DNA from: Psychrobacter fulvigenes
Lineage (GTDB): Bacteria; Pseudomonadota; Gammaproteobacteria; Pseudomonadales; Moraxellaceae
DNA: 64,000 nucleotides
Direction: 5' to 3'
NCBI RefSeq assembly: GCF_904846155.1
Contig: NZ_CAJGZP010000001.1
Coordinates: 2,418,001-2,482,000 of the forward strand
Below are positions 28,511 to 37,747 of this stretch, one piece after another; positions within the stretch are counted from its first letter, which is position 1, and every line of letters starts with the position of its first letter. The notes beneath the pieces were generated by a model. The model worked only from the letters and a program-made list of their open reading frames with translations, was not told where the DNA came from and did no database searches. The position numbers and the translations under genes were made by a program.

Positions 28511-30163
28511 TCATAAGTACTTTTTTAACTGCTCGATAGCATGATCCAGCACTGCCAAACGCGCACTGCGCTTATCGTTAGTAGCGATGACACACCAAGG
28601 TGCCGATTCTGTATCAGTATGCGCCAACATATCTGCCGCCGCTTGTACATAGTCTGACCACTTATCACGGTTGCGCCAATCATCATCAGTTAATTTAAAT
28701 TGCTTATGTGGCGTCTCTTGTCTTTCTTCAAAGCGCTCTAGTTGCTCTTTTTTATCAATAGCAAGCCAATACTTAATCACCACCGTCCCTGCTGTTGTTA
28801 ATTCTGACTCAAAACGATTGATTTCATCATAAGCACGTTGCCATTCAGCTTCAGATATCAATTGCTCAATACGCTCAACCAAAACCCTGCCATACCAAGT
28901 ACGGTCAAAGATGGCGATGCGACTCATACGATCTTCTCTTTCATTCGGTAATCGCGTCCAAAATCGCCACAGATACGGATGCTGCAGCTCATATAGCATT
29001 GGCGCACCAATATTATAAACTTGGTACTCACGTGGATCGAGAGGCGCTACCAGTCTTTTAATAGCGCCACCCTTGCCAGCAGCGTCCATACCTTCAAAGG
29101 CAAACACCACATGACGACCCTGACGTGCGCGCAGCAGCTCTGCTAGCTTGGCTTGTTTTTTGGCCAGCTGTGCACGGTAATCTGACTTATCCATATCAGG
29201 ATCATCGATATCTATGAGCTCATAAGGTATCTTTACAGATTTGAACCCTTGCTTGCTATCGTTGTTTTTTTCGTTATCGTCCTCTTTATCGATGTTATTA
29301 GCCATATCAGAGTGATTGTTTGCAGAAGCTCTACTACTGACCAGTGCTTTTTGCATGGCTTGTAGTACTTGGTGACCAAAGTTGGTCGCCGCTTGCGTCT
29401 TGTCACTGCCATCTATGATGACCCAATCACCTTGCTGCCGCAATAACTCCGTTGCCACCTGATTGAACTGCGCCAATGTTTCAGTATCACTCCAATCAAT
29501 TTGGTATAAATAGTCAGGATCATCTTCTTCATCTTTTAAACGTGCCTGCAAGACATCCGCATCAACGTGGAACCAACATTTAAGCACTTTAGTCTGATTG
29601 GCCGCGAGGTCTTGCTCAAACACTTTTAGCTCTGTTAATTGCTGCTGCAAATAATCTTGCCATTTACCAGTCGGTAATTGACGCGTGGATTTTGCTTTAC
29701 CATTTTTTTTACGCTTATCTTTTTTCTCACTCGTCGCCAATTGCATGACATTGTAGAGCAAGTCTGCATACCAGTTGCCAAAATACACCATCACATCCCC
29801 ATGACGCGGTATGGCTTTGGTATGTGCTTGCCAAATAGGTTGATATGCAAGCGGTGGGTGACCAACTGTCGCCTCAACCTTTAGTAGTCGCGGATCAACC
29901 CATTGCCTTAATTGCTTGACCGCCGTGCCCTTGCCTGCCTGCTCCATACCATTGACGAGTACCAATAGTCCTGTTGGCTTGTTGATGGTCGACGGCTCTT
30001 GCTGACGTGTCGCGCGTAAAGCATATTGAGCCGTCACTAACGCCAATCTAAGCTCGTCCTTATCCAAAGAAAACTGACTCAACAAGTTAGGTGTCAAACG
30101 CTCACTGACGACTTGCTCATCAAATTGCGCGCTTACGGTCTGTAATGTCTTATTTTTAGGCAT
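28511..30163 (-). CDS. pap: Polyphosphate:AMP phosphotransferase (two-domain PPK2)
   Basis: PAP uses polyphosphate as donor to convert AMP to ADP. The 550-aa protein contains two tandem PPK2 kinase domains. The first has a degenerate-looking Walker A (VNGMEQAGKGT, near residue 70). The second has the canonical GMDAAGKGGAIKRL near residue 350, followed by DPREYQVYNIGAP, FDRTWYGRVLVER and EWQRAYDEIN. A charged Asn/Asp/Lys linker (~residues 280-310) joins them. This layout is that of the Acinetobacter-type PAP (class II PPK2); in such enzymes the C-terminal half is catalytic. The gene is upstream of, and co-directional with, the phosphate transporter gene, though separated by a long gap. AMP specificity is inferred from architecture. 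Confidence 0.9.
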   Translation of the reverse strand: MPKNKTLQTVSAQFDEQVVSERLTPNLLSQFSLDKDELRLALVTAQYALRATRQQEPSTINKPTGLLVLVNGMEQAGKGTAVKQLRQWVDPRLLKVEATVGHPPLAYQPIWQAHTKAIPRHGDVMVYFGNWYADLLYNVMQLATSEKKDKRKKNGKAKSTRQLPTGKWQDYLQQQLTELKVFEQDLAANQTKVLKCWFHVDADVLQARLKDEEDDPDYLYQIDWSDTETLAQFNQVATELLRQQGDWVIIDGSDKTQAATNFGHQVLQAMQKALVSSRASANNHSDMANNIDKEDDNEKNNDSKQGFKSVKIPYELIDIDDPDMDKSDYRAQLAKKQAKLAELLRARQGRHVVFAFEGMDAAGKGGAIKRLVAPLDPREYQVYNIGAPMLYELQHPYLWRFWTRLPNEREDRMSRIAIFDRTWYGRVLVERIEQLISEAEWQRAYDEINRFESELTTAGTVVIKYWLAIDKKEQLERFEERQETPHKQFKLTDDDWRNRDKWSDYVQAAADMLAHTDTESAPWCVIATNDKRSARLAVLDHAIEQLKKYL

Positions 30164-30488
30164 ACTTTGACTCCGTTTTATTTTTATAAAAAGTTTAGGG
30201 TCTATTGACCATTCAAATGTGGTACTGGCGGTGTGTAACCGTTTGCTATTTGTATTTTGCTTTATTTTCTTTTAAGGTGGCGTACTATAATAGCACTGAA
30301 GCATAGATTCGTTTTACTAGATATAGATTACTATCGATGATACGCTTAACTCTTAGGCTCGATAGTAGTGAAACAACTTTGAGTTTGTAAGTTTATACTA
30401 ACTGTAAAGCTATAATAAATTAAGCTCTATTATTTTATTGTGCTCTGCCTAAAACACCCCCACCTTTATCTATTTAGGATTATCCGTC
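30164..30488. other. Divergent promoter region, pap / 30489 gene
   Basis: 325 bp without an ORF. A TATAAT at 30286-30291 on plus is a possible -10 element for the downstream gene, but no good -35 sits at the right distance. Nothing else recognised. Confidence 0.4.
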
Positions 30489-31202
30489 ATGTCTGCATTA
30501 TCTGAACTACAACAACACTTAGCGCGCTATTGGGCGCTGCCCTCTCATGAAAACGCTGAATTAAAGGCCAAGCTTGATGAGGTACAGGCATGGCAGCGCG
30601 CTCGTATTCAACAGACCCATAAAGATGTTTTTGAACAGAAAAAAAACAAGCCAATGGCGAACTACTTTCTCACTCAACTGTATGGTGGTGATGAGTTTAA
30701 GTTATTAGCCAAACAGTTAGAGCGTATCCTACCCAAAGCCAAAAGGCTTGAGAGCCTGACTAAAGAGTCAGTATTACAGACGGGCAGCATGGCCATTCAA
30801 GCAGCTATCTTAGCAATTGAATTAGACATGCATCTGGCGCAGTGGTTTATCGATCAAAAGTTAGAAGTAAACGAAGAAAACATGCTTGCCGCCTATCGTG
30901 CGGTAGATGAGGCAGGTGCACGCCGCACGCAAATCAACAACCTAAAAGACGTCTGCTATCGCACAGACAAATACCTTAACTCATTTATATTACGTAAAGT
31001 ATTTTCGCTGACTAAAGGTACTGCTTACCGTCATAACTTCCAGCCTTTATATGACTTCATTGATGCCGGCTTTGTGGCAATGAAACCTCTTGATAGTGTC
31101 GCAAGTTTCATCGAACCTTTCTGTGAGCGTGAACTCATGATTATAGATCAAGTCCACAGTACGGATAATGACGGTAATAAATCAGCGTTTGATGTATCAT
31201 AG
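30489..31202 (+). CDS. Conserved protein of unknown function next to ubi genes
   Basis: A 237-aa soluble, largely helical, charged protein without signal peptide or membrane segment. The segment MANYFLTQLYGGDEF resembles the FFLEELY-motif proteins annotated in Moraxellaceae and other gammaproteobacteria, whose function I do not know. No metal-binding or nucleotide-binding motif is visible. AGGA lies eight bases before the ATG. It precedes ubiE by 124 bp on the same strand and could be co-expressed with the ubiquinone genes, but that is only positional. Confidence 0.75.
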   Translation: MSALSELQQHLARYWALPSHENAELKAKLDEVQAWQRARIQQTHKDVFEQKKNKPMANYFLTQLYGGDEFKLLAKQLERILPKAKRLESLTKESVLQTGSMAIQAAILAIELDMHLAQWFIDQKLEVNEENMLAAYRAVDEAGARRTQINNLKDVCYRTDKYLNSFILRKVFSLTKGTAYRHNFQPLYDFIDAGFVAMKPLDSVASFIEPFCERELMIIDQVHSTDNDGNKSAFDVS

Positions 31203-31326
31203 AGCTCATCATAAGCATTGCTCTAAACACTCGCACTGCTCTAAGCATTCATAGTTACGTAGTGATACCTGATCACTCGTAACAGCAGGCTTAGATAATC
31301 ATAAAAGCAAGTAACAGGATACCTCT

Positions 31327-32382
31327 ATGACCGACAACTCAAACACTGATGTAGCACCTAACAAAGCAGCTGCAAACCAGCATCTACAAGACAAGCTGGT
31401 TGAAGACAGTATTACCAACAATCAAAAAATCACTGCAAAGGTAAAAGCAAGTCATAACGCTGAGTTTACTCAAGTGCAGGACTTGCCAACAGGAACTCCT
31501 CAAGGTCAACAAACGACTATGTCAAATAACAACGCCAACGCAAGTATCACGTCAGCATCAGATAAAGCACAAACACTGAAACAAACAGCCTTCAATCAGC
31601 GTGATGATATCAACAATCCTCACACCCTTGAGACCGATGGCGCAGAAGAAACCCATTTCGGCTATAAGACGGTCAAAAAAGCTGAAAAACAAGCCCGCGT
31701 GGCAGACGTTTTTACTTCAGTTGCTAAGAAGTATGACATCATGAACGACTTGATGTCTTTTGGTATTCACCGCCTATGGAAGCGTTTTGCCATTAGCCTG
31801 TCAGGCGTACGCGCTGGTCAGCATGTGCTTGATATTGCTGGCGGTACGGGTGATTTAGCCAAAGTATTTAGCCGTGAAGTGGGTCGTAATGGTCATGTAG
31901 TCTTGTCAGATATCAACGCCGCTATGTTAGAAGTTGGCCGTGAGCGTTTGATTAACGCGGGCTGCAACAACGTTGACTTTGTCCTAGCCAATGCCGAAAC
32001 GCTTGCCCCCTTCGAAGATGAAAGCTTTGATCTGGTGACGATTAGCTTTGGCTTACGTAACGTCACTGATAAAGATGCGGCTCTACGCTCAATGTATCGT
32101 GTGCTAAAGCCAGGCGGTCGCTTGCTAATCCTTGAATTCTCAAAACCTATATTTGAGCCGTTATCCAAAGCTTATGACTTGTATTCATTTACTGCCCTAC
32201 CGCTTATGGGCAAGCTTGTTGCCAACGATGCAGAGAGCTATCAATATCTGGCTGAGTCGATTCGCATGCATCCTGATCAGCAAACCTTGAAGCAAATGAT
32301 GGAGCAAGCAGGCTTTGAAAATTGTGACTATCACAATTTGACGGCTGGTATCGTTGCTGTGCATCGCGGCTTTAAAGCTTAA
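31327..32382 (+). CDS. ubiE: UbiE, ubiquinone/menaquinone C-methyltransferase
   Basis: SAM-dependent C-methylation of 2-polyprenyl-6-methoxy-1,4-benzoquinol in ubiquinone synthesis (and demethylmenaquinone where present). The enzyme part starts near residue 110 ([21 protein letters not shown]) and carries UbiE signatures [18 protein letters not shown], the SAM loop [13 protein letters not shown] and [11 protein letters not shown]. coli UbiE is 251 aa; here ~100 extra N-terminal residues are polar and low-complexity (Asn, Thr, Gln, Ala). An in-frame ATG at 31519 would shorten this extension but has no better ribosome site. ubiJ follows 109 bp later and ubiB after that, the classical ubiEJB order. 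Confidence 0.95.
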   Translation: MTDNSNTDVAPNKAAANQHLQDKLVEDSITNNQKITAKVKASHNAEFTQVQDLPTGTPQGQQTTMSNNNANASITSASDKAQTLKQTAFNQRDDINNPHTLETDGAEETHFGYKTVKKAEKQARVADVFTSVAKKYDIMNDLMSFGIHRLWKRFAISLSGVRAGQHVLDIAGGTGDLAKVFSREVGRNGHVVLSDINAAMLEVGRERLINAGCNNVDFVLANAETLAPFEDESFDLVTISFGLRNVTDKDAALRSMYRVLKPGGRLLILEFSKPIFEPLSKAYDLYSFTALPLMGKLVANDAESYQYLAESIRMHPDQQTLKQMMEQAGFENCDYHNLTAGIVAVHRGFKA

Positions 32383-32491
32383 TTGGTTCTGCTTAATTAG
32401 TTGTTCTTAGTTATGAGCTTGAAAACCGAACAATCAAGCTCGCAACGCAGACTCGTTATAAGAATAACCCCTTTAAAAAAGTGAGAGTATT

Positions 32492-33211
32492 ATGCTAACT
32501 GTATTACTTTTGGCCAGTGCCGAAAAGCTGATTAATATGGCTATTGCTAGTGATGAGATTACGAGAGCTGGATTGAAACCGCTTGCTGGTAAAGTACTGC
32601 GGTTTAATATGACGATGCCTGAAGTACACTTAGATGTTTTATTCAATGATGAGCATCTGCGTTTTGAGCCTCTCACTGCCAATACTGTATTTGAGCCACG
32701 CGGACAAAGCTTTCGAGGGCATAGTGATGAACGCCAACAAGCAGATATAGACATGGCGCGTATTGGTCACAGTACTCCAGACTGCACCATCAGTGTCGAA
32801 AACCCTGCTCAGCTACTCAATCTGATGCGCGGTGCTGAAGGCAACCTGCCCATTACGGGCGACTATAAAGTGCTGATGCAGCTTAAGCAATTGGTTGCAG
32901 GGTTTGATCCTGATATTGCTGGTCAGCTTGAGCCTTTCATTGGCAAACCAACGGCAAGCCAGTTGCAGCTCCTGATATCGCAGCTAAAAGGCAGCTTTCG
33001 CCATACTGCCAAGCGCGCTTTTGATGATGTGAGCGATTGGGCCAACGATATTGCTGGCAATAGCGAGCCTGATCCTGCGGAAAAAGCAGAAGCAGATAGT
33101 CTTAAGCAGCAAATTCTTAAGTTGCGTGCTGATGTCGAGCGCGAAGAGGCACGGTTGGCTGCGATTAAAGCTGAACAAGCGCGTTTGCTGCATATGCAAA
33201 ACCAGCAATAG
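32492..33211 (+). CDS. ubiJ: UbiJ, ubiquinone biosynthesis accessory factor (SCP2 domain)
   Basis: UbiJ binds lipid through an SCP2 domain and helps assemble the soluble Ubi complex. The first ~140 residues show the SCP2-like pattern (LRFNMTMPEVHLDVLFND; SVENPAQLLNLMRGAEGNLPITGDYKVLMQL), and the C-terminus (residues ~195-235) is a charged coiled coil (LKQQILKLRADVEREEARL). The 239-aa length is slightly above E. coli UbiJ (201). Position between ubiE and ubiB is the strongest support. Confidence 0.88.
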   Translation: MLTVLLLASAEKLINMAIASDEITRAGLKPLAGKVLRFNMTMPEVHLDVLFNDEHLRFEPLTANTVFEPRGQSFRGHSDERQQADIDMARIGHSTPDCTISVENPAQLLNLMRGAEGNLPITGDYKVLMQLKQLVAGFDPDIAGQLEPFIGKPTASQLQLLISQLKGSFRHTAKRAFDDVSDWANDIAGNSEPDPAEKAEADSLKQQILKLRADVEREEARLAAIKAEQARLLHMQNQQ

Positions 33212-33265
33212 TCAGTCGACAAGCGTTCCACCTATTTCCGTCTTTTTGTAGAGTATTTATCACCC

Positions 33266-34924
33266 ATGCTATTATCTCATCGTGCTCGTTTATTTGAGCT
33301 TTGGCGCATTGCGGCAAGCTATCGTATTGATACCCATCTGCCCCTTGATGAAGCTCCGCAGTTACAGCCTATCGCACGTATGATTCGTCTGCACCCTGCT
33401 GCTTGGGGTAAAAAGCATCAACCCAACGCTATTAAATATGCACTTGAAGACATGGGTACGCTATTTTTAAAGCTCGGACAGCTGCTGTCTACTCGTCGCG
33501 ATTTGGTAATCCCAGAAATCATCGAGCAATTGATTCAACTGCAGGATAAGGTAAAGCCCTTTGACGCTGATATTGCCATCGCTCAAATCCAAGACCCAAA
33601 ACACGGTCTTGGCCAGTCTATCGAGACGTTGTTTGCACGCTTTGATGTCAAACCTTTAGCTGCTGCCTCCATTGCCCAAGTGCATACTGCCGCATTGACG
33701 GATGGCCGTGAAGTCGTGGTTAAGGTAGTACGCCCTGATATTCGCGCCACTATTATCTCTGACTTTGAACTGCTACGTGAGCTTGCCAGCTGGGCATCAG
33801 CACGTATAGAGGCGGCACGCGCCATACATATCATTGATATCGTCGAAGACTATCGGCAAGTCATGCTCAATGAGCTGGATTTGACCTTAGAAGCTGACAA
33901 TACCACGCAAATGCGCAATAACTTCTTGGGCTCAGCATTGATGTATGTGCCTGAAGTCTATGACGCGTCAAAAAACGTCATGGTGATGGAGCGTATTCAG
34001 GGTGTACCAATCTCACAGATTGAGATATTTGATCAGCTTGGCTATGACCGAGCGGCACTTGCAGAAAAAGGCTTAACGATTTTCTTCACCCAAGTATTCC
34101 GTGATAACTTCTTTCATGCCGACATGCATCCGGGTAATGTCTTCGTTGAAACGCCCCCTGTCAAAACACTCAGTGCAGATACGCCCCCTGTCGATCTGGG
34201 TTACGAGCCACGCTATATCGGTCTTGATTGTGCCATTATGGGTACCTTGTCCAATGATGATCAGATGATTGTGGCGCGAATGCTTTTGGCAGTGATGAAT
34301 AATAACTTTACTACGATGGTTGATATCGTAAGCCGCGCGGGATGGATACCACCGAATTCAGACAAGCATGCATTAATGCGTGATATGAAACGTACCGTCG
34401 GCCCAATGCTACAAAAATCTATCAACGAAATCGATTTTGCTGGCGTCTTGATGCAAATACTGGACATTGCGCGTCGTCATCACATGAGTATCCCGCCACA
34501 GCTTATGCTACTACTCAAAACCTTAGTACACGTTGAGGGTTTGGGCCGCGAGTTATATCCTGACTTAGACATTTGGTCACTTGCCAAACCTATCCTAAGC
34601 GGCTGGATTAAAGAGCAGCTCGATCCTATGCGTAACTTGCAACAACTACGTACGCAGCTTCCAGAGATTTTACTATCCACGACTGACATCCCTAAACTAC
34701 TGGATCAAGGCTTGCAAAGCTTAGCCTCTCAAGGCTCACGTCAGGACAGCCAGCTGCGGGAGATGCAACAAATACGCGCAGATATGCTGAATGATCGTCG
34801 CCGTGACTGGTTAGCTTTAGCAGGTTTTGGCGTCAGTATCGCTATCGCTACTCAAGTCGGTTGGTTTGCACCGATCTTTTATATCATAGCGATGTTGGCT
34901 GTTGTCTGGCGTATCTTGGCGTAA
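33266..34924 (+). CDS. ubiB: UbiB, atypical kinase-like ubiquinone biosynthesis protein
   Basis: ABC1/ADCK-family ATPase required for ubiquinone synthesis at the membrane. The 552-aa length matches E. coli (546). Seen: the KxGQ motif in LFLKLGQLLSTRRDL (~residues 72-76), the Ala-rich nucleotide loop AAASIAQVHTA, the EADNTTQMRNNF segment, and the HADMHPGNVF and DCAIMG motifs replacing HRD and DFG. Two C-terminal membrane helices (AGFGVSIAIATQ, FYIIAMLAVVWRILA) anchor it. It is 54 bp after ubiJ and 19 bp before the next gene, so all are probably co-transcribed. Confidence 0.95.
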   Translation: MLLSHRARLFELWRIAASYRIDTHLPLDEAPQLQPIARMIRLHPAAWGKKHQPNAIKYALEDMGTLFLKLGQLLSTRRDLVIPEIIEQLIQLQDKVKPFDADIAIAQIQDPKHGLGQSIETLFARFDVKPLAAASIAQVHTAALTDGREVVVKVVRPDIRATIISDFELLRELASWASARIEAARAIHIIDIVEDYRQVMLNELDLTLEADNTTQMRNNFLGSALMYVPEVYDASKNVMVMERIQGVPISQIEIFDQLGYDRAALAEKGLTIFFTQVFRDNFFHADMHPGNVFVETPPVKTLSADTPPVDLGYEPRYIGLDCAIMGTLSNDDQMIVARMLLAVMNNNFTTMVDIVSRAGWIPPNSDKHALMRDMKRTVGPMLQKSINEIDFAGVLMQILDIARRHHMSIPPQLMLLLKTLVHVEGLGRELYPDLDIWSLAKPILSGWIKEQLDPMRNLQQLRTQLPEILLSTTDIPKLLDQGLQSLASQGSRQDSQLREMQQIRADMLNDRRRDWLALAGFGVSIAIATQVGWFAPIFYIIAMLAVVWRILA

Positions 34925-34943
34925 CCCTCATTAGGAGTTTTTT

Positions 34944-36392
34944 ATGTCTATTTCCGACGTGCGCATTGCCCCTCTCACAAACGAGCCTTCTGTAAATAAC
35001 AATCAAAAAGACAACTCTGATACATGCAATCATGATGCTGCCATCAAAGCACTACAAGCACAGTTTGGTGGCAAGCTAAGTACCAACTTGACCGTACGTG
35101 AGCAGCATGGTCATACCATGACTTGGCTTACCAATCAGCCACCAGATGCTGTACTAACCGCGCAGAACAAGCACGATGTTGCACAGGCGGTAGCGATTTG
35201 CAATCAATACAAAATGCCAGTCATTGCTTTTGGTGTTGGTTCATCCTTAGAAGGTCAGCTAAATGCGCCTTATGGTGGCCTGTGTATTGACATGCACGAG
35301 CTCGATGCTATCGTGCAGGTGAATAATGAAGATCTTACGGTAACGGTACAACCTGGTGTCACGCGTGAACAGCTCAATCACTATTTGCGTGATACCGGAT
35401 TGTTTTTCCCGATAGATCCAGGTGCCAATGCCAGTATCGGCGGCATGGTTGCTACTCGCGCTTCAGGTACCAACGCAGTACGCTATGGCACCATGAAAGA
35501 TGTGGTACTTGCGCTCGAAGTCGTAACAGCGAGCGGAGATATTATTCGTACGGGGACGCGGGCAAAAAAATCTGCTGCAGGTTATGACTTAACCCGCTTA
35601 ATGATTGGCTCTGAAGGCACGCTGGGTATCGTAACCGAGGTGACGCTGAAACTGTTCGGCATCAACGAATGTATCGGTAGTGGACTTTGTCATTTCCCGA
35701 CGATTGAAGATGCCTGTCAGGCGGTGATGCTCACCATTCAGATGTGCTTACCTATTGCGCGTATTGAGCTGCTTGATGCACTGCAAGTCAAAGCCTGCAA
35801 CCAATATGCAAATCTTGATTTGGTCGAGACACCGACGCTGTTTGTGGAATTTCATGGTACTGAAGCAGGCGTGTGTGAACAAGCACAAACATTTACCGAT
35901 ATTATCGAAGAGTTTGGTGGTACGGACTTTGTGTGGGATACCAATGAGGCCGAGCGCAAGCGTCTCTGGCAAGCGCGGCACAATGCTTATCATGCCAGCT
36001 CTGCGCTACGTCCAGAAGCAAAAGCACTATCGACGGATGCCTGTGTGCCTATTTCACGCTTAGCAGAGTGCGTCAGTGCCACGGCCAAAGACATTGAAGA
36101 TGCTGGTATGATTGGCCCTATCGTCGGTCATGTTGGTGACGGGAACTTTCATGTTTTACTCTTGGTAGATACAGATAATCCTGAAGAGGTTGCCAAGGCT
36201 GAAGATATTATCGGTCGCTTAGCCATCCGCGCCATTGAGATGGATGGTACGTGTACGGGTGAGCATGGTATCGGTCAAGGCAAGCAAAAATATATGCAGC
36301 AAGAGCATGGTAATGCCTTAGGAATGATGCAAGCCATCAAGTCTGCGCTTGATCCTAATAACATCTTAAACCCTGGTAAAATATGGCCTTAG
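34944..36392 (+). CDS. FAD-linked D-lactate dehydrogenase-type oxidoreductase
   Basis: 482-aa flavoenzyme of the FAD_binding_4 / FAD-oxidase_C class (GlcD, Dld, LDHD). The FAD-binding half shows FGVGSSLEGQLNAP and PGANASIGGMVATRASGTNAVRYG. The C-terminal half ends with HVGDGNFH and GEHGIGQGK, which hold metal/active-site His residues, then LDPNNILNPGKIW. The polar first ~30 residues are extra. Closest in pattern to quinone- or cytochrome-linked D-lactate dehydrogenase, but glycolate or 2-hydroxyglutarate oxidases share these motifs. It begins 19 bp after ubiB with AGGAG upstream, so it is likely translated from the ubi transcript, which fits a quinone-dependent enzyme. Confidence 0.85.
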   Translation: MSISDVRIAPLTNEPSVNNNQKDNSDTCNHDAAIKALQAQFGGKLSTNLTVREQHGHTMTWLTNQPPDAVLTAQNKHDVAQAVAICNQYKMPVIAFGVGSSLEGQLNAPYGGLCIDMHELDAIVQVNNEDLTVTVQPGVTREQLNHYLRDTGLFFPIDPGANASIGGMVATRASGTNAVRYGTMKDVVLALEVVTASGDIIRTGTRAKKSAAGYDLTRLMIGSEGTLGIVTEVTLKLFGINECIGSGLCHFPTIEDACQAVMLTIQMCLPIARIELLDALQVKACNQYANLDLVETPTLFVEFHGTEAGVCEQAQTFTDIIEEFGGTDFVWDTNEAERKRLWQARHNAYHASSALRPEAKALSTDACVPISRLAECVSATAKDIEDAGMIGPIVGHVGDGNFHVLLLVDTDNPEEVAKAEDIIGRLAIRAIEMDGTCTGEHGIGQGKQKYMQQEHGNALGMMQAIKSALDPNNILNPGKIWP

Positions 36393-36434
36393 CGTAGGTT
36401 TGATGATAAATAAAGTAATAGATAAACACATACT

Positions 36435-36466
36435 AAAAAAGCGCTTCTTTTACGAGGCGCTTTTTT
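36435..36466 (+). terminator. Intrinsic terminator of the ubi-lactate dehydrogenase unit
   Basis: Six A residues plus GCGC pair with GCGC plus six T residues around a 12-base loop, 43 bp after the stop codon. Confidence 0.85.
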
Positions 36467-36479
36467 GATTGAAACCATC

Positions 36480-36589
36480 TATCACAACTTTTCCAAATAA
36501 TTAGAGTAGCAAGAAAAACCAGTGTAAATACTATGTTTTGTAGACTAAACGAGTTTGACATAGCCAGTCGTATTTTTTAGGTTTGGTAT
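36480..36589 (-). repeat. MITE-like element, copy 3 (diverged)
   Basis: The minus strand starts ATACCAAACCTAAAAA and retains TGTCAAACTCGTTTAG and GCTACTCTAATTATTTGG. It is clearly related to copies 1 and 2 but with more substitutions, and the distal end is poorly preserved. It ends 12 bp from the ruvB stop codon. Confidence 0.7.
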
Positions 36590-36600
36590 TGATAGTCGAA

Positions 36601-37593
36601 CTACATCTGATCAATCGCCATCTGTGTCAATACGCGTCCACGAGCGGTACGCAACACATAACCTTGCTGTATAAGATACGGCTCGATTACATCTTCCAGC
36701 GTGCCGCGATCTTCTGCCATGGCCGCTGCTACCGCTTCAACACCTGCTGGGCCACCATCAAAACGCTCATGCAGGATTTCAATATAGCGTCTATCCAGAT
36801 GATCCAAACCCCGTCTATCAACCGCCAGCATATCGAGTGCACTGGCAGCAATAACACCATTGATACTCCCATCTCCTCTTACTTCAGCGTAATCACGTAC
36901 ACGGCGCAGCAAACGATTGGCAATCCGTGGCGTGCCGCGAGCACGGCGCGCAATCTCTACCGCACCATCTTCAGTCATCGTCACTCGCATCAGACGCGCT
37001 GCGCGCCTAACAATGGTGGTCAGATCGGCAATATTATAAAACTCAAGACGCTGGACGATACCAAAGCGATCACGCAGTGGTGAAGTCAGCAGCCCTGCCC
37101 GCGTGGTCGCAGCCACCAAAGTAAAGGGCGGCAAATCAAGCTTAATAGAGCGCGCTGCAGGCCCCTCACCAATCATGATATCCAGCTGAAAGTCTTCCAT
37201 GGCTGGATAGAGTATCTCTTCAATGACGGGACTCAAACGGTGAATCTCATCAATAAATAAGACATCGCCCGCCTCTAAGTTGGTCAACATCGCGGCCAAA
37301 TCGCCGGCACGCTCAAGCACAGGCCCAGACGTTGAACGCAGATTACCGCCCATCTCACGCGCGATAATATTGGCAAGGGTTGTTTTACCCAGTCCAGGAG
37401 GACCAAAAATCAGCGTATGATCCAGCGCCTCATCACGGCCTCGCGCTGCACCGATAAAAACTTCCATTTGCTCACGAACTACCGGCTGACCGATATACTC
37501 GGACAGTAATGCGGGGCGAATATTGGCTTCCGGAGCATCATCTGCTCCTTCTAGCGGATTAATCAAGCGGTCTTGCATCATATCTCTTATCAT
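36601..37593 (-). CDS. ruvB: Holliday junction branch-migration ATPase RuvB
   Basis: AAA+ hexameric motor of RuvAB that drives branch migration. The 330-aa protein has Walker [10 protein letters not shown] near residue 64, Walker [12 protein letters not shown], sensor segment [18 protein letters not shown] and the C-terminal winged helix ([28 protein letters not shown]). Start at ATG 37593; an internal ATG at 37581 with GATAAGAGAT upstream is an alternative. Unlike E. coli, it is separated from ruvA by 154 bp containing a terminator. Confidence 0.97.
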   Translation of the reverse strand: MIRDMMQDRLINPLEGADDAPEANIRPALLSEYIGQPVVREQMEVFIGAARGRDEALDHTLIFGPPGLGKTTLANIIAREMGGNLRSTSGPVLERAGDLAAMLTNLEAGDVLFIDEIHRLSPVIEEILYPAMEDFQLDIMIGEGPAARSIKLDLPPFTLVAATTRAGLLTSPLRDRFGIVQRLEFYNIADLTTIVRRAARLMRVTMTEDGAVEIARRARGTPRIANRLLRRVRDYAEVRGDGSINGVIAASALDMLAVDRRGLDHLDRRYIEILHERFDGGPAGVEAVAAAMAEDRGTLEDVIEPYLIQQGYVLRTARGRVLTQMAIDQM

Positions 37594-37667
37594 TATTTAA
37601 AAGTAATAAATAGCATAACTAAGCACAGCTGATAAGTCATGCACAAATATAGTAAAGTAACACTTAG

Positions 37668-37701
37668 AAATAAAATAAGCGACAACCAGTGTCGCTTATT
37701 T
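37668..37701 (-). terminator. Intrinsic terminator between ruvA and ruvB
   Basis: AAATAAGCGAC and GTCGCTTATTT form an 11-bp stem with a 7-base loop. It lies ~50 bp after the ruvA stop. Confidence 0.7.
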
Positions 37702-37747
37702 ACTATTACTTAAAAACCAATCAAACACTCAGTCAGCATCAGCCATA

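Noticed and set aside
36583..37083. 166-codon ORF on plus opposite ruvB
   Set aside because: Antisense shadow of a well-supported gene; His/Thr/Ile-rich composition and no family features.
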